Shown here: positions 12,041 through 23,100 of the stretch, one piece after another
How the letters are laid out: each line of letters starts with the position of its first letter
Position numbering within the stretch: position 1 is the stretch's first letter
Assembly (NCBI GenBank): GCA_036768485.1
Contig: JAVLUZ010000145.1
Coordinates: 2,844,756 to 2,908,755 of the forward strand
Source: Mermis nigrescens
Taxonomy: Eukaryota; Nematoda; Enoplea; Mermithida; Mermithidae
Length of the DNA: 64,000 nucleotides
Reading direction: 5' to 3'
Position numbers and translations under genes: made by a program
The notes under the pieces: generated by a model
What the model was told of the DNA's origin: nothing
What the model saw: the letters and a program-made list of their open reading frames with translations, nothing else
The model's database searches: none

Positions 12041-12407
12041 TTTTTTTGTAATGCTCCATGTAATGTAATGTTTAATGTTAATTTTAATTTTAATGTTTAA
12101 TTTTTTCATGTAATGTTCATGTAATGCTGATCTCTTACAATCGTATCTGGATTCCGGAGTAACTTAAGAATATGGTACTTTCAGAATGCTAACGAATAAA
12201 CTTCAGAAGAGCGGAGTTTTTGCTCAGTACTTAGAACATGTTGAAAGAAAGCGTGGAAAGAAAATTTCATCCGTCTATAATCAATGTTACAAAAGCTATG
12301 GGTTTCTTTAAATAGCCTCTTCTCAACCTAAAACAAGCATCTTCTCGACCTAAGTATTTGAAGATTCAAACAGCTGAATGCAGAATCACATGTAGATACC
12401 CAATTTA
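12041..12407. other. Insert in the hAT copy, no gene seen
   Basis: AT-rich sequence starting with TAATGT-type low complexity. No coding frame or end structure was recognised. Confidence 0.4.
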
Positions 12408-12560
12408 CGTCGACCTAAGCATCTATGCATCGACCTAAGCATCTATACATCGACCTAAGCATCTATACATCGACCTAAGCATCTATACATCGACCTAAGC
12501 ATCCATACATCGATCTGAGCATCTATACATCGACCTAAGCATCAATACATCGACCTGAGT
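12408..12560. repeat. Tandem array of a 20-bp unit, about 7.5 copies
   Basis: The unit CGACCTAAGCATCTATACAT repeats at exactly 20-bp spacing with few substitutions. Having no spacers, it is a minisatellite and not a CRISPR array. The last unit turns into CGACCTGAGTGGGAGCGACC, related to the small array at 3069-3127. Confidence 0.9.
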
Positions 12561-12960
12561 GGGAGCGACCTTGACCTAAGCAGCTTGAAACACCTTGGTA
12601 GATATACTAAGCCTAAGCCTGAGTACAATAGAAGCAAAAACTTAGATTTTCGTATATCTTATTGAGTAAAACCTAAAAAACATGCAAAGAAATATGAAAC
12701 TTTTAATTTTTTCAAATTTTCAAACAGCTCACGCCTTTTTCTTTTTTCTCCTTCATTGCTATGCTTCCTTCCGTTATTTCAGCCCATATTATTTATTTCT
12801 GACAAATGTGTAAGTCCTTAGATTGGGTCGTTTAGTCATCCCATGCAACTCTCAAATCGAGAGTTGCCTACAACTTTGCAATTATGGCTCAGATTTTCAC
12901 CAAATTGTTTTTCCGTGCTCCAATTTATCATGTTCTATCATTTTGGCAAAAAATTTTGGC
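12561..12960. other. Non-coding stretch with a small hairpin
   Basis: No gene is seen. A perfect inverted repeat (GCAACTCTC / GAGAGTTGC with a short spacer) lies at about 12844-12868. Confidence 0.4.
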
Positions 12961-14189
12961 ATTCCATATTCGTTTTGCACCTTTTCCGAAAGTACCATAT
13001 TCTTAAGTTTAGCCCTGGATTCCTTATACGCATGGACCAAAAAATGGCAGTTGCAAATAAGCTATGGTAAATGTGTAACGTGTATTTAGTATGGAAATCC
13101 TAGAAACAACTACAATACTGGAGTTTTCAAGCATTTAACTGTTTTTGAAGGGTCTATTAAGGGTTCTGGGAGTGTACATTAGTGATGACCTACCTTCTAG
13201 CACTCATTGTGTAAACACTGCGTCTAAAGATTCTAGAGTTGCATCACTGATCCAGACAAAGCTTTGTCTCAAAGAATATTGAAATAATGTAAAAGCTTTC
13301 AGAGCCAATGCTCACCTTAACGATCTTCGCATACGATACATGAATAATTTGGAACTCCTTACCTGGATCAAATAGTCTCTTCTACCAAAAATTTGTTTGT
13401 TCAAAAAAGAGCTCCTAAACATTGATTTTACAAATTTGCATTGTTGGGGCGTTCCTAGTTGTATCACTTCCGTGATCTTTGTATGTCCTTTTGTTCAGTC
13501 GCTATTTTATCATGTATTTGCATTTCATCATATTTTATGTATTATTCTGAACAATAAACACTTTCTTGTCTTGTCTTGTCTTGTATGTAAGACCCATTTT
13601 GAGTACAGCTCAGTAGTTTGGAACCCTTATTTGATTAAATATATCAAGTGTATTGAAAAAATTCAGCATAGATTTACAAAAAGAATACTATGGCGACAAG
13701 GTGACTTGTCTTACAATAAACGGTTGAGTTTGTTAAATCCTGAAAAACTCAAAACTAGGCGTATTCATTTTGATCTTACTTTTGCTTCCAGAATAATCAA
13801 GACTTTCATTTGAAGACTTTTTTGAACTCGCACCAGTAAGGGGTGTTAGATCGGTGAGTGATATAAAGCTTTATATCCGCAAATTTCATTTAGACTGTAG
13901 GAAAAACGACTTTGCAAACAGGACGGCTAGAATTTGGAATACTTTGCCCCAAAGCATTGTTGATTATAGATCTTTTAAACGGTTTAAGGATTTGATTTCT
14001 GAACTTTGTTTAGATGAGTTCCTAAAGGGGTGTGCATGAGCGCGATCCGCCTGTACGTCTCGCCATTACTAGCTATGCTGTAAACTTTCGTTCTTTCGAC
14101 ATTATCTTTCATTAAATCCTTTCATGTAATTTTTATTGCATTTTCTACGGTAGTAATTGGCTAATAAATATTATTATTATTATTATTAC
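12961..14189 (+). mobile_element. LINE remnant of a third family with (TAT)n tail
   Basis: Broken frames give LINE C-terminal blocks in order: LYAWTKKWQLQISYGKC (about 13000-13070), ISDDLPSSTHC (about 13165-13210), VKAF (about 13280), then after an insertion FEYSSVVWNPYL, IQHRFTKRILW (to 13813) and the terminal ARIWNTLPQSIVDY block (13854-14039). The element ends with AATAAATA and a TAT repeat (about 14162-14188). Confidence 0.75.
13293..13584 (+). mobile_element. Short LINE 3' fragment nested in another LINE
   Basis: The sequence encodes NAHLND and then CLFKKELLNIDFTNL followed by a 3' untranslated region and TGTCT-type tail, matching the 3' end of the 9031-11605 LINE. It lies between VKAF and the TYVRP-LEY block of the host LINE, so it is a truncated insertion. 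Confidence 0.75.
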
Positions 14190-14266
14190 TTACGCATTAA
14201 GTCAAGTCAAATGGCTTGCTATCCAGTCAGTACTCACCTCATGTCGTGTCTTTGTACTTTATGTCA

Positions 14267-14860
14267 TATCCTCTAAAAAAACCAAGGTAGGTGTAGCTTA
14301 AAAAACCACTTGTAACCTAAGAAAACCAGCGCCGATTTTTATAAAACGTAGTAGGAATGTGCCTCTCAGAGACCTTTACGTGTTGTCCAATGCTTACCTT
14401 CTCAAAAGGATAGGATCTTCCTCCAAAAAATGGAAAAAGTTCGATTTTGACTTAAAAACCACTTTAACCTAAAAAAGACCAATGATTAGTACATTTAGTA
14501 TTATTTTCTTGCAGGAAACGTTGAAGTAACTTGGCTAGAGTTGTTTCTGCAAGTTGTGAAAATAAATAAAATAAAAATAAAAAAAATGATTCTTTGTAAG
14601 TTTGATTGAATGGAAGGAAATACGGATAAAAATTGAATTTTTTTTAAAAGTCCAATAAACTAATGTTCACCGCAAGCTATGCACATCACATGGCTTTTTT
14701 TAAGGCTAGCTTTTTAGGTTACATGGTTTTTAGTTCTCAATTGGATTTTGCTGGTTTTTTGTATTTTTCACTTTTGGTAAAATTTTTTAAGAAAAAAGGA
14801 ATTTATGTAATTGGCTCATTATCGATAAGGTGGGGCTCTGACTGAAAATTGCCTTGATTA
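14267..14860. other. Insert in the hAT copy, no gene seen
   Basis: Contains repeated AACCTAARAAAACC-like motifs and A/T-rich stretches. The hAT coding region expected here is absent. Confidence 0.4.
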
Positions 14861-15051
14861 AAAAATGCGTTTAATGTGGTAGATGTTTTACTGCAGTAGT
14901 CGATTTGAAAAAATTTTAGCCGTTTTCTTATCTATTAACTGTATACATCATTTGACCGGTTTTGTCTGGAATTTACCTGTGCTCTTGACCGGTTTTGTCC
15001 GGTTTTAAATGTTGGTTTTGCACGGTTGGTCTTTTTAGAGTTGGCAACACT

Positions 15052-15216
15052 GTTGCCGAGTTGGGGTTCCCCTCATTTTTGGGTTTTTGAGGCCGTTGTA
15101 GGCATTCTTGAGCAATTGAGGTTTTTTTGCGCCTATGCTTAACCATGGGATGAGGGTTTTTAGGCAGTTTGAGGTTAAAATTATGGTTTCTTCAAAAGAG
15201 CGATTGGCAACCACCA
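15052..15216. repeat. Small dispersed repeat with GTTGCC/GGCAAC ends
   Basis: A stretch of about 165 bp starts GTTGCCGAGTTGGGG and ends CGATTGGCAACC. It is similar to 16066-16235 (shared TTTGAGGCCGTTG and GCTTAACCAT), so it looks like a MITE present twice. Confidence 0.6.
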
Positions 15217-16040
15217 TTTTTCCTACTTTTTGGGCTATTTGTCAATCAAAATTTTGGGAAATGGGAAAAATTGTTGGGCTTGGTTGACATTTGTGGAAAA
15301 TTTTTGTGATGTTAAAATGCGTTTTAGAGAGGTAAAACTTCGATAATTTTTCGGTGCTTTGCGCCAAATAGATTTAATTTTTACTTGTTATTAATCTTCA
15401 AGCTGCGTCATGTCGCATCGCGTCAATCGCAGTATTTTTATTGACAATCTGGTCTTGAACTTCAATACGATTGAAAAGCGGAAGTTAAAGCCCTTGGGAG
15501 TCGCGATCCCTTGCGGTATCTCAGCAAGAAACATGTCTCTGATGTGCAGGTAATACCCACTTGCTGGTGAAAAGCCTTTCCTTTAACCTTTTTTAACTTT
15601 AACGATTGAAAATCCTTATCTTCTGCACGGATTCCGTCAGTTTTTGTAATGCGAAAATGCGTTTTAGAGAGGTAAAACTGCAAAATTTACTGGCGCTTCG
15701 CGCCATTTGATAAATTATAGTTTTTATTGTCAAAAGCGACTTCAGAATTGGCTAAAATGCTTTACCGAAGGAAGGAAATTTAGGTTTCAAGTAGAAATAG
15801 CGTATAATGATCGTGATATTTCTAGTAGAGCGTAAAATTTTTATACAAAAAGTGCATCAAACACTGCTATTGCAAGTGTACATAGGATTTTATACTTGAA
15901 AAACACTGATTTATTAACACAGGTGCTCTATTTTCAACGTTTTCAGACCTCAAAAACGTGGAAAAAGGTTGTAAAAAGTAGAAAAAAATTTTGAGTCTGG
16001 TCCATATCAATCAAATCGCTGGGAAAAAACGGTGTAGGCA
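15217..16040. repeat. Uninterrupted inverted copy of the dispersed repeat
   Basis: The reverse complement corresponds to 8556-9030 plus 11606-11747 without the LINE between them. It carries a GGCGCTTCGCGCC hairpin motif at 15692. Its right end (rc GGGTTGCC..ACACCGTTTTTT) resembles the target region of the hAT element at 7368. Confidence 0.7.
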
Positions 16041-16065
16041 ACCCTGGCCAGGGCAGTGGAGGGGT

Positions 16066-16235
16066 GGAGCAGGATTGTCAAGTTAGGGTTTACCCCATTT
16101 CGGGAGCTTTGAGGCCGTTGGAGGCGTTTTTTAGCAATGGAGCTTTTTCGGTGCGTACGCTTAACCATTTGTTGGGAGTTTTTTAGGCAGCTTGATGTGA
16201 AAATTGGGGCTCTTTTGAGAAGAGCACTTGGCAAC
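16066..16235. repeat. Second copy of the small GTTGCC-type repeat
   Basis: Similar to 15052-15216 in the same orientation, ending GAGCACTTGGCAAC. Confidence 0.6.
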
Positions 16236-16478
16236 TGTGGGTGGAGGAGCATGCGCTGACCCGTGGCTACAAATAGGTACTACTGTGTCTGACGCCTAGG
16301 GTTTGCACATGAATTTACTGGATTTGTTAATACTAATACTTCACATAAAAAAGTTGCAAGGAAAATAAGATAGCATAGTGTAAAAATGCGAAAATGTCCA
16401 GGACACATAGGCAAATAACAAATTGTGCTCACGTGTGCCCCATCGGAAAATTCGTGAAATCAATCTTTGGCTTAAATT

Positions 16479-17085
16479 CGGTTGGTGGTCCTGTCAAGTA
16501 GTAGCACAACGGAAGTTAGATTTAGACTGATTCTGGTATGAGAATTTCAAATCTTAAAGAATTAGGTGGCGGTCGGCATTATTGACCGAGTTACAGGCTG
16601 TGGAAGTTCATGTGCTTGAGGATAGGCGAAAAGTAAGCTTGCCTTTGGGGATGTTTCGGATCAGTCTCCGAAGCGTCGGGGATTGTGACGGAGCAGGGTT
16701 ACCAATGTCTTAGGCTTAGGCGTAGTTATGTGCATTCACATTGATGCCAGCACATGGGCTAAGCCTGAGATTAATGGAGCAAGAATTGCATGGTGAGCGA
16801 AGCGCGCGGAGCAATTTTTGCTCCATTTATGCCTTAGGCTTAGCCAATGTCTGGCACCAATCTGAATCCGCAAGCACTTGCTGTCGCCACAAATTGAAAA
16901 CTGAAAAATACCCCAAACACCATTTTTTCGCTTTTCGCCTATCCTTAAGCACGCGAACTTCAACAGCCTGTAACTCAGTCAATAATGCCGACCGCCACCT
17001 AATTCTTCCAGATTTGAATTCCTCATACCAGAATTAGTCTAAATCTGACTTCCGTTGCGCTACTACTTGACAGGACCACCAACCG
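16479..17085. mobile_element. Foldback element with arms of about 165 bp
   Basis: The left arm starts CGGTTGGTGGTCCTGTCAAG and the right arm ends with its reverse complement at 17085. The arms match over about 165 bp (16479-16640 with 16925-17085) around a loop of about 290 bp. The loop contains a smaller hairpin (GCTTAGGC / GCCTTAGGC). No transposase gene is inside. Confidence 0.8.
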
Positions 17086-17330
17086 TTTTAGATTAATTTT
17101 AGTACAAATGTACACAGACTTTTGGGGACCATCTTTGTACATGTACAAATGGACCTTCACATAAAAACACTGATGTGGCGTATGTATATACATATATCAT
17201 GCGCCTGACCTCAATTTTGTACATAAGCTTGTCGAATCAATAAGTGTCTGATTGTCTTATCACTTGTAAGCGGGAGATGACGGGTTCGACTTTTGGAATA
17301 AGTATCTGTATGTATATATATACATGCATA

Positions 17331-17704
17331 CCTGGGCAATGGCTGACGGTTGGACCCGTCCAACTTCCAGCCAAAAGGGTGGGTGGGTCCCCAGACCCAG
17401 AAAAAGGTGGGTCTGTTCCTGAAAAATAGGTGGGTCCGTGCCTGGAAAAGCTGGGTCGTTCAGCTTAATCAGTGGGTCAGTCACTCGAAAAAGGTGGGTA
17501 AAAGGTGTCGAACTGTGTAATAAGATGGTTCCTGTGCATGTTTTGCAAACTGATCATGATATACTGTATCTAGCATGTCCTTAAATTATCTCCAAAAATT
17601 TTCTACCTGTACAAAACATAGCCCCGTCCAAGTTACCCCTTCGCCCCGTCCAACTTTTGGTTCGGCCCGTCCTGGTGATGGGCCAATATGGGGCATTGGC
17701 CAGG
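17331..17704. mobile_element. MITE with CCTGGGCAATG ends
   Basis: Terminal inverted repeats are CCTGGGCAATGG and CATTGGCCAGG. The interior has tandem GGTGGGTC-like motifs. A second copy in inverted orientation lies at 46329-46728. Confidence 0.8.
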
Positions 17705-17712
17705 TGTGTATA

Positions 17713-18060
17713 CATGTACAGCATGGGAATTCTGGGGTTATGAAGCCGCAAATAGTCCGGTTTTTCGTCTAAAAACTGTATATGCATCAAAAACAAATTG
17801 TCGTTTTTATGCTTTTTTTTGTTAGAACTAAAAACATGGAAAAAAAATTCGAAAGAATTTGAAGAAAATCGAGCAAATTGAACAGAATATAGTCGAAAAA
17901 TGGGTACCTCAAATGGCTCGAAACGCCAGAAATTTGATACTTTTTGAGCCAAAGGATTACAAGAACGTTGAAAATAGCACCTTTTGCATGTTTTTTGAAA
18001 TTCGAAAAATTCTGGAGGTGAAGGTTGAAACAATTTTTGTGAGGGGGAGGGGATAAGAAC
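17713..18060. repeat. Dispersed repeat (GGGAATTCTGGGG family)
   Basis: Begins CATGGGAATTCTGGGG like the repeats at 23925, 31003 and 41135. No gene is seen here or up to the GLG1 start at 18437; any promoter or 5' untranslated region of GLG1 would lie in 18061-18436, where no recognisable core element stood out. Confidence 0.5.
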
Positions 18061-18436
18061 TCCCTCTGAAACCTTAAGGATCCTATGCTATAGGATATAT
18101 TATATGCAATAGATACGGAAGTCGGCTCCCACCTAGGTGTTCGTTTGACAACTTACATATGTACATTTATACACATTAGCCTATGCTTCAGCGTTCTTTC
18201 TTATTCTTTAGTGAAAAGTTTTTCTTTTATTCTTAGGGAGCGTTTCAATGGATTTTCGAAGGAAAATTTAGTTTTTGTGTTTGAAACTCTAAAATTTAAA
18301 TAGAATGCATGTGCGAGCCTGCCTATAATGCGGAGGATCTGTTAAGTAACGCGTATGGAGCGTGCACGACATTGTAAAGCTGTATATTGATTTATCGTTA
18401 AATTTGCGAATTAAAATCGATCCGTTTATCGCGCAG

Positions 18437-18622
18437 ATGAAATTTTGTTGCCTTCAATTTGCTATCCTTTTTATCACTCTTAAATTGACCTGCGGGCAAC
18501 AACAACAAGCTCCTGATGCGTTGAACTTGAAAAATCTGGTTGGACCTCCGCCTACTGATGATAAGCAGCACTATAAAGGCGATGCCTCCGTGCATGATGC
18601 ACCGGCTTCAGCTATAGCTCAG
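18437..18622 (+). CDS. GLG1: GLG1 exon 1: start codon and signal peptide
   Basis: The ATG at 18437 begins MKFCCLQFAILFITLKLTCG, a good signal peptide, followed by a low-complexity QQQQ linker as expected before the first cysteine module. An earlier in-frame codon at 18362 would put a polar stretch before the signal, so 18437 is preferred. The exon ends GCTCAG with donor GTTATT, phase 0. The donor is weak, so the end could differ. Confidence 0.8.
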
Positions 18623-20112
18623 GTTATTCGAGTTTTATAAGTAGAAATTTACGTGCACTCAACTTATATACTACTTTAGGTAGGAGCGAAAGTAAATTTC
18701 TAAAGGTAACAAAATTTTAAATGCCTTAGAGTTTGATATTCTTTTGTGAAACTCAATTTTTTCAACTTTTTAGGTTTATATTTATTATTTTGGCATTGTT
18801 GTTAATATTTTTGTCCAAAAGTGTTCATCTACAAAAGCGATCTCATAAGTCGGCAGCTGGGCACTGTCAGACACTTTAGCTTATAGATCATTTCTCGTCA
18901 AGTCAAAATAAGCATTTTCCATTAAGCACACGGTAAAAATGGACTAAAAATGCTAAAAAGTGCGAATATAAACTATAAAAACATTTTTTTTGAACTCGCA
19001 GAAAGGCAGGGGAGCATGGGCGCTTCATTTATTAGTCATCAACTTTGGAGGTTTTTTTACCATTCTGCGGACTCTGGCCATCAACGCTCGATTTATATCG
19101 ACCCAAAATTATTTGCCAAAAAGCGGAATAGTTGGGCTTTCGTATTTGTAAGACGAGGATGATAATTGATTCTTTTAGTATAAAATCGACCGTTCACCCA
19201 AAGACCCACATTTGTTTGCCTTTTCCTCTAATTTCAAGCAAATTGCTTTTTAAAGTCTTTAGGTTTTCCTCTAACAATTTTTGATCAAAAACGAAAAGTT
19301 ATTTGCTCCCCAATTCCGAAAAGAAGCAGTCTATCGTCTTCAATTTCGAGTCGTTCGTTAAACATAAGTTCGCATGCTATGTACCTAAGCATGCGTGAAA
19401 ATTCACTCATCAAATTTTTATTTCAAATCTAATTTGATAATTTTTAATTTATTTGATTTAATAATTTTTTGATCAATTTTATTTCTTAATTATCACTTGC
19501 TCCCTCAGGCACCGGCCGAAAACCCTCAATCAATCAAAGACGCGGATCATTTGCGGGCGCAACAGACATTCAGGAAAATGCCAATGCAGCCGAGCGAAGG
19601 CGGTCTTTTGGCTGATTCGGTCGCTTGCGCCGACGAAATTATTAAATATTGTGGCAATGTGCCAAGAACTAGCGATATTTTAGTCTTGCAGTGCTTGCAA
19701 GACGCCGGAGACAACGTTTTGTCCGACACGTGCCAACAAGTGAGCTAAAAATGCAATATATTGCTTTTGCTCGAAAAATTTGCCAAGGTTTTGTGCTATG
19801 CTGATTATGTAGTTCAGTTTATACGGTAAATTCGGAAACAACAACGGGTTTTATTTCTCACGACTCGACATAGGCAGAATGATACATTAAGATGACAGCT
19901 TTTAAATTGCATTATTTTTTCTTGTTTTTTTTGTCCGTTTTGATTTGGAGCTTGCTAAGCCAGTTTACGTCTTACGCCCTCCTTGCTTTGCATTCTTTCA
20001 CATTTTTAATTGTCGATTTTGATAATTTTATACATATTATCATATCATTGTTTTTATTATCTAATTTTGATTATTTAATTTTACTTTCATAATTGATATT
20101 TTTTGTTTAAAA

Positions 20113-20187
<75 letters not shown>

Positions 20188-23100
20188 TACATTATTTCAG
20201 CAAACATTCTTCTGGTTGCTTTTGACATTGAATTCTCCCTTATTAATTAAATATGCTTATTAATTATCTTTCATGCGCATTCTCATTTGCATGTGAGATT
20301 GATTCGAGGGCCGATCAGGATTCACCACTCATAGGTTGTATCATTCATTCTTGGCACTTTTTAAGCAAAAAACTTGCTTTCTTATCCTGCTTTCTTATCT
20401 TATTTTAAGGGCTTTTTCTCATTTTCGAGCAAAAATAAAGAATTTCTGATTTTCTAAAAAAAATTGTAGAAAATGTCCTGTTTTGAACGTTTCTACCGAT
20501 ATTTTAGTTCAAAAGTACCAATTCACAGATTTTTCCATTATATTTTGTTGGATTTTAGTACATTTTTCTAAAAATTGTTTTGCCTGTTATCTCTAGGAAG
20601 AAAGGCTGTCGTCAGTAACGCCGAAAAAGGTTTTTCTGAGCCCAAAAAGGCACTTTAGAAAGATGTTTTGGTCGGCATTCCAATTAAAATTTCAAATGTT
20701 TTGATTATCTGTTTGCAGTGGAATAATAATGATCAATTTTTTAAAGAAATGAGTTGCTATCATTAATATAAGATAAATTCACTAAAGGAATGGGAGGAAA
20801 ATTTGAATTATATTTTTGACGAAAAAATTCAATTAGGGAGAAAATATATTGAAAATTAAATTTGAAATTACTAGTAAAGAGTATCTTATTTAAATGTATT
20901 ATTTGAAAAAATAGATTTATAACAAAAAATAAAATAAATTTGCAATATTTTATTCAATCTGATTTCAACGACGTAATCTAGGAGAACTATGAAGACTTAT
21001 ATTGGGCTCATATTTTTGGGCGTGGTTAGTCGATCATTTTAGGAGTGGAAAGGTGAATTACCTTCAATTTTTGGCTAAAAATTGCAAAAAGCACCGTTGA
21101 ATCGCTCTTAAAACAATGAGTTTTTGCCAAAAATGGGGGTGGGGTGAAAAATTCTAGCCTTGAGGACATGGCCGATCCCCAATTCCTTTTTAAATATGTT
21201 TTTTTTAATTTTGAAGAAATAATCTTTTAATCATTTACTTTTTTGTAATTTTTAATGTTTTTTATTCGGTAATTGTTTAACTTTTAAGGATGTGTCTTAT
21301 TCTTTTTAAAGGCCGCACTAAAAGCGGATATCGTTCGTTAAATGTAAAATCCTCATTTTTTCGATTTATTTCTCTGCCTCAATTATATTTATAATAATTA
21401 AATTACATTTTTAAATGATGATTTTCTAAAAATGTTAATTTCTAGAAAATTTTAAATTTTTCAATTTTAATGATGTAAAACAAAATCCAAACAACGTGGT
21501 GCCTATTATTTTTTAACTCGTAATAAAAACGTGGATGAAAGGTTATTTAAGTCGGCATTTTGCCCTATAATAGATCAAACAATCATGGGATGCTGTTCGA
21601 TAATTCATTTATTATACATTTGTGATGTTTATTTCATACTTTGACTTTATACGTATGCTTTTACTTTTCATTTTTCTATTTATTTATTTTATATTTTTAT
21701 TTTACTTTGTTATTTTTCTATTTATTATTTTGATTAAAAAATTTTTTTTCGATTAAAATGATAAATTAATATCTATCACGAAAAAATTGATTCTTCCTTT
21801 TTTCTGCTTATAATTTCTACGATTATGCAGGAATTATGGGGCGTAAAACTGAATTTGACGCAAGACGATCGATTCAGGCAGGCGGCTTTCCAATACTGTT
21901 CGGCCGAATTGCAGGTAAGTTATGCTTCGACTTCTTACTGTAGCTTACTGTATGTATCTGATTAAAAAATTAAAAATCAATACTTCAGGAGTTCTACGCC
22001 ATTCAAATATACCTTTTTAATCAGGATTAGGGGTCATGCGAGCGAAAGGTCTTTTTATAAAATCATCGCAGTCTCTTTTGATGAAAACTACATTAACTAA
22101 TGTAAAGAAAGAATTCAATTTGCTACAGTAAACGCAGTTTAAGCGTCGAGGTAATCGATATTTTAGCAAATTATGTCGGTCCCAAAAAGTCTTTCTAAAT
22201 CGGGAAAGAGTTTTACGAATGCGAAAAATTTGGCAATTTACTCGGAATTAAAGTCACAGAAATTAATGAAGCAAGTTTATGTTATATGCTTATGTACTTC
22301 CAACATGATCCAAGCATCATAATCACAGTTTACACTATAAAATGCGCTTTACATTGTAGCCCGCAGTTTACGCTTCAGAAACCACAGTTTACAAAGGCTA
22401 GTAGAACGGAAACTACAGTCACAAAAATGACTCACTAAAAAGTTACTCATTAGTCAAATATATATTTTTACATAAGGCTACCTATCTCATATGATCTAAA
22501 GCATGGTAAACCAAAGATTGCATTTTAAACCACACTTTTGCTTTGTAGAGCGCAGTTTTACTTCAGGTTTGCAAGACTAGTATATGTATAATGATTATAA
22601 AAGTTTCGTTCTTTTGCATACGTACCTTCTCACCCGATTTAGAGCATCTTAAAGTGCAGCTTACATTATAAACCGCACTTCAAATCGCGAAGTGCACTTT
22701 ACATTTTAAATCACAGTTTATAAGGAAAGGTGTTCATTGAGCAATTAATTGTGTATCCCTTTGCGTACCTACGTTTGCAATTTCTCACCGGATTGAAAGT
22801 ATGTATCGTAAATTACAGTTTACATTGTAAACTGCTCTTTGCAATGCAAACCGCACTTTACACTTTAAATTGCAGTTTTTAAGGAAAGTTGTTCATTGAG
22901 CAATTGTGTATCCTTTTGCGTACCTACGTTCGCAACTTCTCATCGAATCTAAAGTATGTATCGTAAAGCACAGTTTACATTGTAAACTGCTCTTAACAAT
23001 TCAAACCGCACTTTACACTTTAAATCGCAGTTTTCAAGGAAAGTTGTTAATTGAGCAATTGTTTATCAATTTGCGTACCTACGTTTGCAACTTCTCACCG

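Larger units (their letters stand above)
11748..15048 (+). mobile_element. Second hAT copy, broken up by nested insertions
   Basis: The left end (GTGTTGCCAACTTGTCCGG, then GTCCGG repeats) matches 7371 onward and the copy continues to about 12040. A middle piece at about 14189-14266 matches 7665-7740. The last part (about 14860-15048) matches 8357-8547, ending GAGTTGGCAACACTG. The pieces are separated by unrelated sequence (12040-14188 and 14267-14860). No clear 8-bp duplication is left. Confidence 0.75.

Noticed and set aside
12408..12560. Regular 20-bp repeats resembling a CRISPR array
   Set aside because: Units are directly adjacent with no unique spacers, in an animal genome; it is a simple minisatellite.
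17581..18033. 150-residue minus-strand frame
   Set aside because: It spans a MITE end and a dispersed repeat, with no conserved coding in other copies.
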